Source: Comamonas thiooxydans
GTDB lineage: Bacteria > Pseudomonadota > Gammaproteobacteria > Burkholderiales > Burkholderiaceae_C
Assembly: GCF_000964545.1 (NCBI RefSeq)
Contig: NZ_BBVD01000004.1
Span: 434,001 to 498,000, forward strand
Reading direction: 5' to 3'
DNA length: 64,000 nt
Shown: positions 17,521-26,097 of the stretch, piece after piece
How positions within the stretch are numbered: the first letter of the stretch is position 1
Layout: every line of letters begins with the position of its first letter
The notes under the pieces: model-generated
What the model was told of the DNA's origin: nothing
The model's database searches: none
Seen by the model: only the letters and a program-made list of their open reading frames with translations
Made by a program: the position numbers and the translations under genes

Positions 17521-17624
17521 CAGCAAGCAAGGGCCTAGGCCGACCGCACCGCCCCGCAGCGAAGCTGTCGTCGGTTGCCCGCATGCCCCCTCCCGCGTAG
17601 CAAGAGAGGACGCCTCAGGGGGAG
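17521..17624 (-). repeat. Stop-codon-linked dispersed repeat, family A (copy A2)
   Basis: In the orientation of the monooxygenase gene, the element begins eight bases after the TGA with CTCCCCCTGAGGCG and continues through GACAGCTTCGCTGCGGGGCG to CCCTTGCTTGCTG. Blocks and order match the other family A copies. Confidence 0.8.
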
Positions 17625-17632
17625 CCTTCATT

Positions 17633-19312
17633 TCAACCGCCGGCGCGCTGCAGCGCGGCACGCACGGCAGCCTCGTCGGGACGGCGCCAGCGCGCGCAGA
17701 CATGCTGATCGGGGCGCAGCAGGTAACTGGTGCCGGGGCGCGCATCCAGGCGCTGCGCGGCCAGACCCTGGGCATCCAGCAGATCGGCTTGCGCGGCCCC
17801 GGCATCGCCCTCGGCGGCTATCGAGAGATTGAGCACACCGGTCAGCTCGCGCGCCCAGGCCGGCGTGGGGCCGAAATGCAGCAGCGTGAAGTCCGGGCCC
17901 AGGGCGCGCAGCAGCCAGGTGGTCTGGCTGTCGCCGGGACGGCGCATGGGCGCATCGCTGAGCACGGCGCCGGGCAGTTGCAAGCCTGCGAAGACCTCGC
18001 TGTCCGGCGTGTTGAGCGGCGAGTGATGCAGCGTGGCCGGCACCGACAGACGCCCGCTGTTGACGATGCGACGCGCAAACTCATGCTCGCGCGCCAGCTC
18101 CAGCGCCGCATCGCGAAACAGGCGGCTGATCTCGCTCTTGGGCGTGATGAAGTCGGTGGCGCGCGTGGAGTTGCGGATGTTCTCGTCGGCCGCGTATTCG
18201 CGCTCGGCGCCGTAGCTCGCGATCAGCGCAGAATCGGCCTGACCGCGCAGCACGCGGTCGAGCTTCCAGGCCAGGTTCTCGGCATCCTGCACGCCGCTGT
18301 TGGCGCCGCGTGCGCCGAAGGGCGAGACGCCATGCGCGCTGTCGCCCGCGAAGACCACGCGGCCGTGGACGAAGCGGTCCATGCGCAGGCAGGCAAAGGT
18401 GTAGACGCTGGCCCATTCGAGCTCGAAGTGCGCGTCCTTGCCCAGCAATGCGCGGATGCGCGGCAGGATGTTCTCGGGCTTTTTCTCCTCCTCGGGATCG
18501 GCCTCCCAGCCCAGCTGGAAGTCGATGCGCCAGACATCGTCAGGCTGGCGGTGCAGCAGCACGCTCTGGCCCGGATGGAACGGCGGATCGAACCAGAACC
18601 AGCGCTCGGTCGGGAAATCCGCATGCATCTTCACATCGGCAATCAGAAAACGGTCGCGGAAGATGCGGCCATGGCTTTCCTGGCCCAGCAGGCCGCGCAA
18701 GGGCGAGCGCGAGCCGTCGCAGGCCAGCACCCACTGGGCATCGATCCGGTACTCGCCCTCGGGCGTTTCCACTGTCAGCAGCGCACCATCGGCGCGCGGC
18801 GCCAGCGCCGTGACCTTGTTGTGCCAGCGCAGGTCGATCAGCGGCAACTGCAGGGCGCGCTCGACCAGATAGGCTTCGGCGTAGTACTGCTGCAGATTGA
18901 TGAAGGCCGGGCGCTCGTGACCGGCTTCGGGCAGCAGATCGAACTGGTAGAGCGACTGATCCCTGGCAAACACCTTGCCCAGATTCCAGGAGACGCCCTT
19001 GTCCACCATGGGCTGACCCACGCCCAGGCGGTCCCAGATCTCCAGCGTGCGCTTGGAAAAGCAGATGGCGCGCGAGCCCGTGGACAGCTTGCAGTCGTTG
19101 TCGAGCACCACCACCGGCTGGCCGCGCTGGGCCAGATCGATGGCCAGAGACAGGCCCACGGGCCCGGCGCCGACCACCACCACGGGGTGGCGAGCCGGCG
19201 CATCGGCATCCTGGTCCGCATGACGCCGATAAGGAATCTGGATGGACTGGATGTCGGCGGCGCTGCCGCGCAGGGCGTCAAGAGAAATGGCGGTGGTGGA
19301 CATGGCGTTCAT
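17633..19312 (-). CDS. FAD-dependent aromatic monooxygenase, MhpA / PheA-like
   Basis: 559 residues. The N-terminal FAD site is VVVVGAGPVGLSLAIDLA (GxGxxG at 48-53). The central DG motif region is CDGSRSPLRGLLG, and the second FAD motif is VVFAGDSAHGVSPFGARG near residue 320. This is the class A flavoprotein hydroxylase family, with the closest overall look to 3-(3-hydroxyphenyl)propionate or phenol hydroxylases. It would use NAD(P)H and O2 to hydroxylate a phenolic ring. It heads a minus-strand set with DUF2783 and Bug 1. The precise substrate is not deducible. Confidence 0.85.
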   Translation of the reverse strand: MNAMSTTAISLDALRGSAADIQSIQIPYRRHADQDADAPARHPVVVVGAGPVGLSLAIDLAQRGQPVVVLDNDCKLSTGSRAICFSKRTLEIWDRLGVGQPMVDKGVSWNLGKVFARDQSLYQFDLLPEAGHERPAFINLQQYYAEAYLVERALQLPLIDLRWHNKVTALAPRADGALLTVETPEGEYRIDAQWVLACDGSRSPLRGLLGQESHGRIFRDRFLIADVKMHADFPTERWFWFDPPFHPGQSVLLHRQPDDVWRIDFQLGWEADPEEEKKPENILPRIRALLGKDAHFELEWASVYTFACLRMDRFVHGRVVFAGDSAHGVSPFGARGANSGVQDAENLAWKLDRVLRGQADSALIASYGAEREYAADENIRNSTRATDFITPKSEISRLFRDAALELAREHEFARRIVNSGRLSVPATLHHSPLNTPDSEVFAGLQLPGAVLSDAPMRRPGDSQTTWLLRALGPDFTLLHFGPTPAWARELTGVLNLSIAAEGDAGAAQADLLDAQGLAAQRLDARPGTSYLLRPDQHVCARWRRPDEAAVRAALQRAGG

Positions 19313-19410
19313 CGGTGCGCAAACCTTGAAAAGCGTGGATCTGTTTCTTGGGGCAAAAGCCGCCCCTCCGGCTCTTTGCGACCGGATTCAAACTCTGTTT
19401 TTTTTAATAG

Positions 19411-19500
19411 CTGCTACCGCTCACCAGGCATTGAATTCAATGTTTTTTCTATTTGGATTCATTACAAATCAAGCGCAAGCAGCTCCTGTTTTAGATAGCT
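19411..19500. repeat. Dispersed repeat family B, inverted pair
   Basis: The left half, AATAGCTGCTACCGCT, and the right half, AAGCGCAAGCAGCT (19471-19484), are roughly reverse complements and flank an AT-rich centre, followed by TTAGATAGCT. The AAGCGC-AAGCAGCTAT core recurs at 31311 and 35396, and as variants at 40666 and 55073. Confidence 0.55.
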
Positions 19501-19558
19501 TTGCAGTAGACCGCCGCGCCTGCGCAAGAGACTGCCGGCTGGGCGGCCCAGGAGGCGA

Positions 19559-20515
19559 TCAGCCTTCCAGCGCCAGCCACATCTCGCGGTCGCGCTCGGC
19601 AGTCCAGATGCGCGGGTCGGCGTGGCCCGATGCCTCGTCATAGGCACGTGTCACGTCAAACGGCATGCAGTGGTTGAAGATCACCCAATGGCCGTATTTG
19701 GGCTGCAGCTTGGCAAAGGCTGCCTCGTAGACCTTGCGCAAGTCCTGACGCGCATCGGCGCCGGCCTTGACCTCGGCCCACAGGTCGCTGATGAAATTGC
19801 GCGTGCCCGCCAGGCCGGCCTGCACTTCGGCCGCGTTCTGCAGCGCCGCACCGCGGCCGGGCACCAGCTTTTCGGGCTTGAGGGCGGCAATCGCATCCAG
19901 CGTCTGCGGCCAGTCCTGGAAATAGGCGTCGCCGGCATAGGGCGTGGCATCGAACTCGACCAGGTCGCCGCTGAACAGCACCTTCTCCTGTGGCAGCCAG
20001 ACCACGGTATCGCCCTTGGTGTGGCCGCGGCCCAGCTGCAGGATCTGAACCTCGAGCTTGCCCAGCCACAGCGTCATCTTGCCGGTGAAGGTCATGGTCG
20101 GCCAGGTCATGCCATCGGGCACGCTCTCGACGTTCTGGAACAGGCGCGGAAAGCGGCCGATCTCGCTGGCCTTGTCCTGCTCGCCACGCTCGACGATGAG
20201 GTCGTAGGTGTCCTGGCTGGCAATGATGTGCTCGGCGCCATAGGCCGAGGCACCCAGCACGCGCACCGCGTGGTAATGCGACAGCGTGACGTATTTGATG
20301 GGCTTGTCCGTGACCTCGCGAATGCGGCGGATCACGTCCTCGGCCATGACGGGCGTGGCCTGGGTGTCGATGACCATCACGGCGTCGTCGCCAATGATGA
20401 TGCCGGTGTTGGGGTCGCCTTCGGCCGTGTAGGCATAAGCATGTTCGGAGAGCTTGTCGAAGCTCACCTTCTTGACTTCAAGGTCGGCGGCGGAGGCAAA
20501 GGTCTTGGTGCTCAT
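19559..20515 (-). CDS. Metallo-beta-lactamase-fold hydrolase with altered metal motif
   Basis: 318 residues of MBL fold: the early strand IIIGDDAVMVIDTQATP, the loop RGHTKGDTVVWLPQEKVLFSGDLV, and a C-terminal FNHCMPFD. The hallmark HxHxDH motif reads His80-Tyr-His82-Ala-Val84-Arg85, so the second-site Asp and His are missing. Either it binds one metal, or the reaction differs. By neighbourhood it may hydrolyse an intermediate of the aromatic pathway (thioester, lactone or ester). It is divergent from an IclR gene and upstream of the FAD monooxygenase on the same strand, separated by about 246 bp. Confidence 0.82.
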   Translation of the reverse strand: MSTKTFASAADLEVKKVSFDKLSEHAYAYTAEGDPNTGIIIGDDAVMVIDTQATPVMAEDVIRRIREVTDKPIKYVTLSHYHAVRVLGASAYGAEHIIASQDTYDLIVERGEQDKASEIGRFPRLFQNVESVPDGMTWPTMTFTGKMTLWLGKLEVQILQLGRGHTKGDTVVWLPQEKVLFSGDLVEFDATPYAGDAYFQDWPQTLDAIAALKPEKLVPGRGAALQNAAEVQAGLAGTRNFISDLWAEVKAGADARQDLRKVYEAAFAKLQPKYGHWVIFNHCMPFDVTRAYDEASGHADPRIWTAERDREMWLALEG

Positions 20516-20543
20516 CGTTGCAATCTCTTCGTTTTAAACAAAT

Positions 20544-20572
20544 GCATTCAGCTTTATCGAATTTCTGAATGC
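20544..20572. promoter_or_regulatory. Inverted repeat between the MBL gene and the first IclR gene
   Basis: Arms GCATTCAG and CTGAATGC are separated by 13 bases in the AT-rich divergent region, 29 bp from the MBL gene start. The location suits an IclR-type operator controlling one or both genes. Inference from symmetry. Confidence 0.45.
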
Positions 20573-20662
20573 TAGATATAAATTCAACATTGCACAATCG
20601 ATTTGTCATAGTGAAAAACCCTTGAGACTTTCCAGCCGCTTTTCCACCGTCACAATGCCGTC

Positions 20663-21490
20663 ATGCCTCATGCCAACTCTTCTTCGACCGACGCCCGTTT
20701 GATGCTTGAATCCAGTGACGACGAACCCGCGCGCGCACCGCGCGGCATACAGAGCGTGGAAGTCGGCGGCCAGTTGCTCAAGGTGCTGGCGCGCACGGGC
20801 CGGCGCATGGCGCTCAAGGATCTGGCACGCGAGGCGGAGATGACGGCAGCCAAGGCCCACCCCTATCTGGTGAGTTTTTGCAAGCTGGGCCTGATGGAGC
20901 AGGATCGCGCCAGCGGCCACTACGGCCTGGGGCCGCTGGCCATTCAGATGGGACTCATCAGCCTGCAGCAGGCAGATCCCGTGCGCATGGCGATTGCCGA
21001 GCTGCCCGCCCTGGCGCAAGAGGTGGGCTACACCGTGTCGGTTTCCATGTGGAGCGGCCAGGGGCCGACCATCATCCGCGTCGAGGAAGGCCCGACCCAT
21101 GTCTATGTGGCCATGCGCCACGGCACGCCGGCCTCCTTGCGCCATACAGCCACGGGCAAGATTTTTGCGGCTTTCGGCGACCCGGCCCGTATCGCACCGC
21201 TGCTGCAGGCCGAAGGCCACAGCCTGGACGAACCGGCGTTTGCCAAGGAACTGGACGCCATTCGCCGCAACCACCTGAGCGTGGTCGAAAACCAGTTGCT
21301 GTCGGGCGTAAGCGCGCTGGCGGTGCCGGTGTTCGACGGCTTCGGCCAACTGGTGCTGGCGATTGCCGCCATCGGCCCTTCGGTCACGCTGACGCTGGAC
21401 CCCGCTGGTCTGCCGGCCCAGAAACTGCAGGCCCAGGCCCGTCAGCTATCCCTGCGCCTCGGAGCCCCGGCTGTGCTGACCGGGGCCTGA
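20663..21490 (+). CDS. IclR-family transcriptional regulator 1
   Basis: 275 residues: a winged HTH around residues 30-85 (SVEVGGQLLKVLARTGRRM, MTAAKAHPYLVSFCKLGL) followed by an IclR effector-binding domain (RHTATGKIFAAFGDPARI, LSVVENQLLSGVSALAVPV). It is divergent from the MBL gene and convergent with a second IclR gene (3 bp between stops). By position it should control the MBL-monooxygenase genes in response to an aromatic acid. Confidence 0.9.
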   Translation: MPHANSSSTDARLMLESSDDEPARAPRGIQSVEVGGQLLKVLARTGRRMALKDLAREAEMTAAKAHPYLVSFCKLGLMEQDRASGHYGLGPLAIQMGLISLQQADPVRMAIAELPALAQEVGYTVSVSMWSGQGPTIIRVEEGPTHVYVAMRHGTPASLRHTATGKIFAAFGDPARIAPLLQAEGHSLDEPAFAKELDAIRRNHLSVVENQLLSGVSALAVPVFDGFGQLVLAIAAIGPSVTLTLDPAGLPAQKLQAQARQLSLRLGAPAVLTGA

Positions 21491-21493
21491 GAC

Positions 21494-22363
21494 CTAGGCC
21501 CGGTAGCCCAGCGAAGCGCTGATACTGCGCGCCTCTTCGCATACAGCCTGGGCAATGCGGCCCTGCGGATCGGGGTCGAAGCCGCCGCTGGCCCCGAGCG
21601 CGCAGAGCACGGCCACCACATGACCGTTGTAGTCGAGCAAGGGCGCCGCAACGGCGCTGATGCCAGGCAGATTCAGGTCCCGGATCGCCGCACAGCCGAC
21701 TGCGCGAATCTCGCTGCGCAGTTGCTCCAGAGGCTTGCTCGCATGCAGCAGACGGCGATGCTCGGGGCTGGCTGCCTCCAGCTCGCGCGCCAGCAGCGCC
21801 TCGACCTCGGGCTGCGGCTCCATGAAGGCAAAGAATGCCCGCCCCGTGGCCGACCACAGCATGGACATGACCGAACCCACACGCACATTGACGGTAATGG
21901 GCAGGCTGGGCTCTTCAAAGCGCACGATGGTGGGGCCCATATTGCCCATGACCGCGACAAAACTCGTGACCTGCAAGGACTCGCGCAGATGCTGCAGGGC
22001 CGGCTCGGACATGCGCACAGGATCGTTCTGGCGCATCGCAGCCAGGCCGATATGGATGGCCTCGCGTCCGAGCGCGTACTGGGTGCCACCACGATCCTGC
22101 TCCACCAGGCCCTCGGCCATGAGGCTGGCCAGATAGCGATGCACCTTGGCCGGACTTTCATCGACGGCAGCGCCGATGGCCGTGAGACTGGCGCGCCCGC
22201 CCAGCCCGGCCAGTGCCTTGAGCACGGCCAGACAGGTCTCTGCTGCCTGCACACGCTGGCGACGTTGATCCGGCTCTTGCCGGGCATTCTGCGACGCCAC
22301 TCTTGCTGCGGGGCTGGCTGCTTGCCGCTTCGCCATCGCCAAAGTCTTCTTCTCGATTTTCAT
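21494..22363 (-). CDS. IclR-family transcriptional regulator 2
   Basis: 289 residues with a basic 40-residue N-terminal tail, a winged HTH (LAVLKALAGLGGRASLTAIG, SPAKVHRYLASLMAEGLVE) and an IclR effector domain (GRAFFAFMEPQPEVEALLA, LPGISAVAAPLLDYNGHVV). It is divergent from Bug 2 and the P450 gene. A promoter with an overlapping palindrome is found between them, so it probably controls that operon. It is a clear homologue of IclR 1, but not a recent duplicate. Confidence 0.9.
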   Translation of the reverse strand: MKIEKKTLAMAKRQAASPAARVASQNARQEPDQRRQRVQAAETCLAVLKALAGLGGRASLTAIGAAVDESPAKVHRYLASLMAEGLVEQDRGGTQYALGREAIHIGLAAMRQNDPVRMSEPALQHLRESLQVTSFVAVMGNMGPTIVRFEEPSLPITVNVRVGSVMSMLWSATGRAFFAFMEPQPEVEALLARELEAASPEHRRLLHASKPLEQLRSEIRAVGCAAIRDLNLPGISAVAAPLLDYNGHVVAVLCALGASGGFDPDPQGRIAQAVCEEARSISASLGYRA

Positions 22364-22437
22364 AGCTGGTTGCGCCTGTCTCGTAAGCCGTTGAAGACAT
22401 TTTCACGCATGTCTCGTGCTGGCTCTCGGGTAATCCC

Positions 22438-22466
22438 TTGAAGCATATTTACGCTATGCGTATAAA
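22438..22466 (+). promoter_or_regulatory. Sigma-70 promoter with overlapping palindrome before Bug 2 and the P450 gene
   Basis: A -35 box TTGAAG (22438-22443), a 17-base spacer and a -10 box TATAAA (22461-22466) point towards Bug 2. The palindrome TACGC-TAT-GCGTA (22450-22462) covers the spacer and -10 start, and a third half site, TTACGC, lies at 22469-22474. An IclR regulator bound here would block or shape transcription. Confidence 0.65.
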
Positions 22467-22566
22467 AATTACGCAAAACTATTTCCGTATTAAAGCGGAA
22501 TCGCAGGCGGAGTGAAGCTTGGTTAACCCGCAGGCAAACAACACCACAGCCCAGGAGACACCCTCA

Positions 22567-23553
22567 ATGAAAAAACGCCTATTCACCGCCTCGGTTCTGG
22601 CCACCAGCATGCTCTGGCTGGCCGCAGCCCCTGGCACCGCCGTGGCCCAGGACAAGTACCCGAGCAAGAGCGTGCGCTGGATCGTTCCCTACGCCGCCGG
22701 CGGTGGCTCGGACTTCCTGGCCCGCACCATAGGCCAGGCCTGGGGCGCCCACGCCCATCAGCCCATCGTCGTGGACAACCGCCCGGGCGGCAACACAGCC
22801 ATAGGCGCATCGGAGACCGCGCGCGCACCGGCCGACGGCTATACCGTGCTGTCGGCCGACAACGGCACGCTGATCTTCAACCCCGTGCTCTACAAGAGCC
22901 TGAGCTACAACCCCGGCAAGGACCTCACTCCCGTCACGCTCATGGGCCGCTTTCCCATGATTCTGGTGGCCGGCCCCGCCGAGAAGGCCAAGACCGCCAA
23001 GGAGTTCATTGCCGCCGCCAAGGCCAGTGCCGAGGGCGTGAACTACGGCTCCGCCGGTGCGGGCAGCCCCCATCACCTGGCCATGGAACTGCTGAAGTCC
23101 GAGGCCGGCCTCAAGCTCGCCCATGCGCCCTATCGCGGTGCGGCTCCGGCGCTGGCCGATGTGGCGGGCGGTCAGATTCCCGTGATGATGGTGGACTTGG
23201 CCGCCGGCGCCGGCTTCATCAAGGGCGGCAAGGTGCGCCCCCTGGCCGTGGCCAATGCAACGCGCCTGCCCCAGTTGCCCGATGTGCCCACCTTTGCCGA
23301 GCTGGGCCTGCCCGGCGTGCAGGCTGCGGCCCTGGTCGGCATGGTGGCCCCGGCCAAGACGCCGGCCACTGTCGTCACGGCGCTGAACAAGCAGGTGGTC
23401 ACCGCCATCAACGAGCCTGCCGTCAAGCAAAAGCTCATCGACTTTGGCGTGGAGCCCGTGGGCAACACGCCCGAGCAGTTCCAGGCGCTGATCCACAGCG
23501 AAAGCACACGCTGGCAGAAGCTGATCAAGGATCTGAACATCACGCTGGACTGA
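22567..23553 (+). CDS. Bug-family tripartite tricarboxylate transporter receptor (Bug 2)
   Basis: 328 residues from ATG 22567, preceded by AGGAG; an upstream TTG at 22519 is in frame but has no signal. A Sec signal peptide ends at TAVAQ, followed by Bug motifs WIVPYAAGGGSDFLARTIG, PIVVDNRPGGNTAIGAS and HAPYRGAAPALADVAGGQIP. It leads a plus-strand pair with the P450 gene, suggesting that it captures the compound the P450 attacks. It is related to, but clearly distinct from, Bug 1 and Bug 3. Confidence 0.92.
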   Translation: MKKRLFTASVLATSMLWLAAAPGTAVAQDKYPSKSVRWIVPYAAGGGSDFLARTIGQAWGAHAHQPIVVDNRPGGNTAIGASETARAPADGYTVLSADNGTLIFNPVLYKSLSYNPGKDLTPVTLMGRFPMILVAGPAEKAKTAKEFIAAAKASAEGVNYGSAGAGSPHHLAMELLKSEAGLKLAHAPYRGAAPALADVAGGQIPVMMVDLAAGAGFIKGGKVRPLAVANATRLPQLPDVPTFAELGLPGVQAAALVGMVAPAKTPATVVTALNKQVVTAINEPAVKQKLIDFGVEPVGNTPEQFQALIHSESTRWQKLIKDLNITLD

Positions 23554-23656
23554 TTGCCCCGCTGATCCATGCCGCAGAGGCTGGCGGCAGGCCGCCTCTG
23601 CACTCTCGTCCGATGGCGCAAGCCATCTCCTGCCTCTTTGCGTTTGCGAGCGAGCC

Positions 23657-26008
23657 ATGACCGTTTCCACCCCCAGCCGTTGCCCCATCGATCACAGCCA
23701 GTTCGGCAAGCCCACCGGCCAGAGCGGCCCTACGGGCTGCCCCATCAGCCACGGGGCCGCCGGCTTCGATCCCTTTGCCGACGGCTACCAGCAGGACCCG
23801 CCCGAGTATGTGCGCTGGGCACGCGAACAGGAGCCGGTGTTCTACAGCCCGCAGCTGGGCTACTGGGTGGTCACGCGCTTCGACGACATAAAGGCCATCT
23901 TCCGCGACAACCTGACCTTCAGCCCCTCGATCGCGCTGGAGAAGATCACGCCGACAGGCGATGAAGCCAATGCCGTGCTCGCCAGCTATGGCTTTGCGCT
24001 GAACCGCACCCTGGTCAACGAGGACGAGCCCGCCCACATGCCGCGCCGCCGCGCGCTGATGCAGCCCTTCACGCCCGAAGAGCTCAAGCACCACGAGCCC
24101 ATGGTGCGCCGGCTGGCCCGCGAATATGTGGACCGTTTCATCGACGACGGCCGCGCCGATCTCGTCGACCAGATGTTGTGGGAAGTGCCGCTGACGGTGG
24201 CCATGCATTTCCTGGGCGTGCCCGCAGACGATATGGACACACTGCGCCAGTACAGCATTGCCCACACCGTCAACACCTGGGGACGCCCCCGGGCCGAGGA
24301 GCAGGTGGCCGTGGCCCATGCCGTGGGCAATTTCTGGCAGCACGCGGGCCGGATTCTCGACAAGATGCGCGCCGACCCCGATGCCGAAGGCTGGATGCAA
24401 TACGGCATTCGCAAGCAGAAGGAACTGCCCGATGTTGTCACCGACTCCTATCTGCACTCCATGATGATGGCCGGCCTCGTCGCCGCGCACGAGACCACGG
24501 CCAACGCCACGGCCAATGCCGTCAAGCTGCTGCTGCAGCACCCCAAGGTCTGGCAGGAGATCTGCGCCGATCCCTCGCTGATCCCCAATGCCGTGGAGGA
24601 ATGCCTGCGCCACAACGGCTCGGTAGCCGCCTGGCGGCGCCTGGCCACCAAGGATGTGGTGATCGGCGGCCAGGCCATTCCGGTCGGCAGCAAGCTGCTC
24701 ATCGTCACCTCTTCGGCCAACCACGACGAGCAGCATTTTGTCGATGCCGACCTGTTCGACATCCACCGCGACAATGCCAGCGATCACCTGACCTTCGGCT
24801 ACGGCTCCCACCAGTGCATGGGCAAGAATCTGGCCCGCATGGAAATGCAGATCTTCCTTGAAGAGTTCACGCGCCGCCTGCCTCATATGCAGCTGGCCGA
24901 GCAACGCTTCACCTATGTGCCCAACACCTCGTTCCGCGGCCCCGAACATCTGTGGGTGCAATGGGATGTGAGCCGCAACCCCGAGCGTGCCAACCCCGCC
25001 GTGCTGGCCGAACAACAGCCGGTGCGCATCGGCGAATCCTCGCAGGGCGGCGTCAGCCGCAGCATGCTGGTGGACAACACCGAGCTGATTGCGCAGGACG
25101 TGCTGCGCGTGCGCCTCAAGGCGCCCGACGGACGCGAGCTGCCACGCTGGACCCCGGGCTCGCATATCGACCTGCACTGCGGCGACACCGGCATCTCGCG
25201 CCAGTACTCGCTATGCGGTGATCCGCAGCAAGCCGATACCTACGAGATCGCCGTGCTGCGCGAGGAGCACAGCCGTGGCGGTTCGGCCTGGATACATGGG
25301 GCACTGCAGGCCGGCATGAAGGTGCAGATGCGCGGCCCGCGCAACCACTTCAGGCTCGACGAAGGCGCGCAGCAGCTGATTCTCGTCGCAGGCGGCATAG
25401 GTATCACGCCGGTTGCGGCCATGGCGGCTCGCGCCCAGGCCTTGGGCATCCCCTATGAAATCCACTACAGCTGCAGCCAGCGCGAGCGCATGGCGCTCCT
25501 GGATGCCTTGCAGGCAATGCATGGCGAGCGTCTGCAGATCTATGTGGGCGCGGAAGGCCGGCGCGCCGATTACGCGTCACTGCTGGCCGAGGTCAGGCCC
25601 GGCGCACAGATCTATGCCTGCGGTCCGCAGCGCATGCTCGACGGGCTGGCCGAGGCCAGTCGCCACTGGCCCGAGGACAGCCTGCGCGTGGAGCATTTCT
25701 CCAGCACCCTGGGGGCCCTCGACCCGGACAAGGAGCACGGCTTTGAAGTCGAGCTGCGCGAATCCGGCATCACGCTGCAGGTGCGCAATGACGAGACCCT
25801 GCTCGATACACTGCGCAGCGCCAATATCGATATCGAGAGCGACTGCCGCGAAGGCCTGTGTGGCTCCTGCGAGGTGCCGGTGCTGGAAGGCGATATCGAT
25901 CATCGCGACATGGTGCTGACCCGTGCCGAGCGCACGGCCTGCACCAAGATGATGAGCTGCTGCTCGCGCGCCAGGACGCAGGAGTCCAGAATCGTTCTGG
26001 CGCTGTAG
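23657..26008 (+). CDS. Self-sufficient cytochrome P450 fused to a phthalate-type reductase (CYP116B-like)
   Basis: 783 residues in three parts. Residues 1-430 are the P450: an I-helix (MMMAGLVAAHETTAN) and the haem loop FGYGSHQCMGKN with ligand Cys387. Residues about 465-690 are the FMN/NADH reductase: RQYSLCG and GGIGITPVAAMA. Residues about 695-783 are a plant-type 2Fe-2S ferredoxin with ligands Cys730, Cys735, Cys738 and Cys768. This matches the CYP116B/P450RhF architecture, which needs no separate redox partner. Known members O-dealkylate aryl ethers, hydroxylate aromatics or attack thiocarbamates. The start at 23657 gives the usual Cys-rich N-terminus (CPIDHSQFGKPTG). Confidence 0.95.
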   Translation: MTVSTPSRCPIDHSQFGKPTGQSGPTGCPISHGAAGFDPFADGYQQDPPEYVRWAREQEPVFYSPQLGYWVVTRFDDIKAIFRDNLTFSPSIALEKITPTGDEANAVLASYGFALNRTLVNEDEPAHMPRRRALMQPFTPEELKHHEPMVRRLAREYVDRFIDDGRADLVDQMLWEVPLTVAMHFLGVPADDMDTLRQYSIAHTVNTWGRPRAEEQVAVAHAVGNFWQHAGRILDKMRADPDAEGWMQYGIRKQKELPDVVTDSYLHSMMMAGLVAAHETTANATANAVKLLLQHPKVWQEICADPSLIPNAVEECLRHNGSVAAWRRLATKDVVIGGQAIPVGSKLLIVTSSANHDEQHFVDADLFDIHRDNASDHLTFGYGSHQCMGKNLARMEMQIFLEEFTRRLPHMQLAEQRFTYVPNTSFRGPEHLWVQWDVSRNPERANPAVLAEQQPVRIGESSQGGVSRSMLVDNTELIAQDVLRVRLKAPDGRELPRWTPGSHIDLHCGDTGISRQYSLCGDPQQADTYEIAVLREEHSRGGSAWIHGALQAGMKVQMRGPRNHFRLDEGAQQLILVAGGIGITPVAAMAARAQALGIPYEIHYSCSQRERMALLDALQAMHGERLQIYVGAEGRRADYASLLAEVRPGAQIYACGPQRMLDGLAEASRHWPEDSLRVEHFSSTLGALDPDKEHGFEVELRESGITLQVRNDETLLDTLRSANIDIESDCREGLCGSCEVPVLEGDIDHRDMVLTRAERTACTKMMSCCSRARTQESRIVLAL

Positions 26009-26097
26009 CGTCCCCGGCGAGCAGCCCCGGGCGGGTAGCCCCAGGCGGGCGGCTGCAGCCAGGCCATGCATGGCTTCTGCCTAGAATCACTGCCCAT

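Noticed and set aside
17501..19498. Long plus-strand reading frame (665 codons) opposite the FAD monooxygenase
   Set aside because: It is the antisense shadow of a clear flavoprotein gene in GC-rich DNA; composition is Arg/Gln/Ala-rich with no family match.
22521..22528. GGTTAACC near the start of Bug 2 as a third copy of the GGGTTAACCC palindrome
   Set aside because: Only eight bases match and the flanks differ, so it is within chance expectation.
23540..25177. 545-codon minus-strand frame opposite the P450 gene
   Set aside because: Antisense shadow; the P450 motifs on the plus strand are unambiguous.
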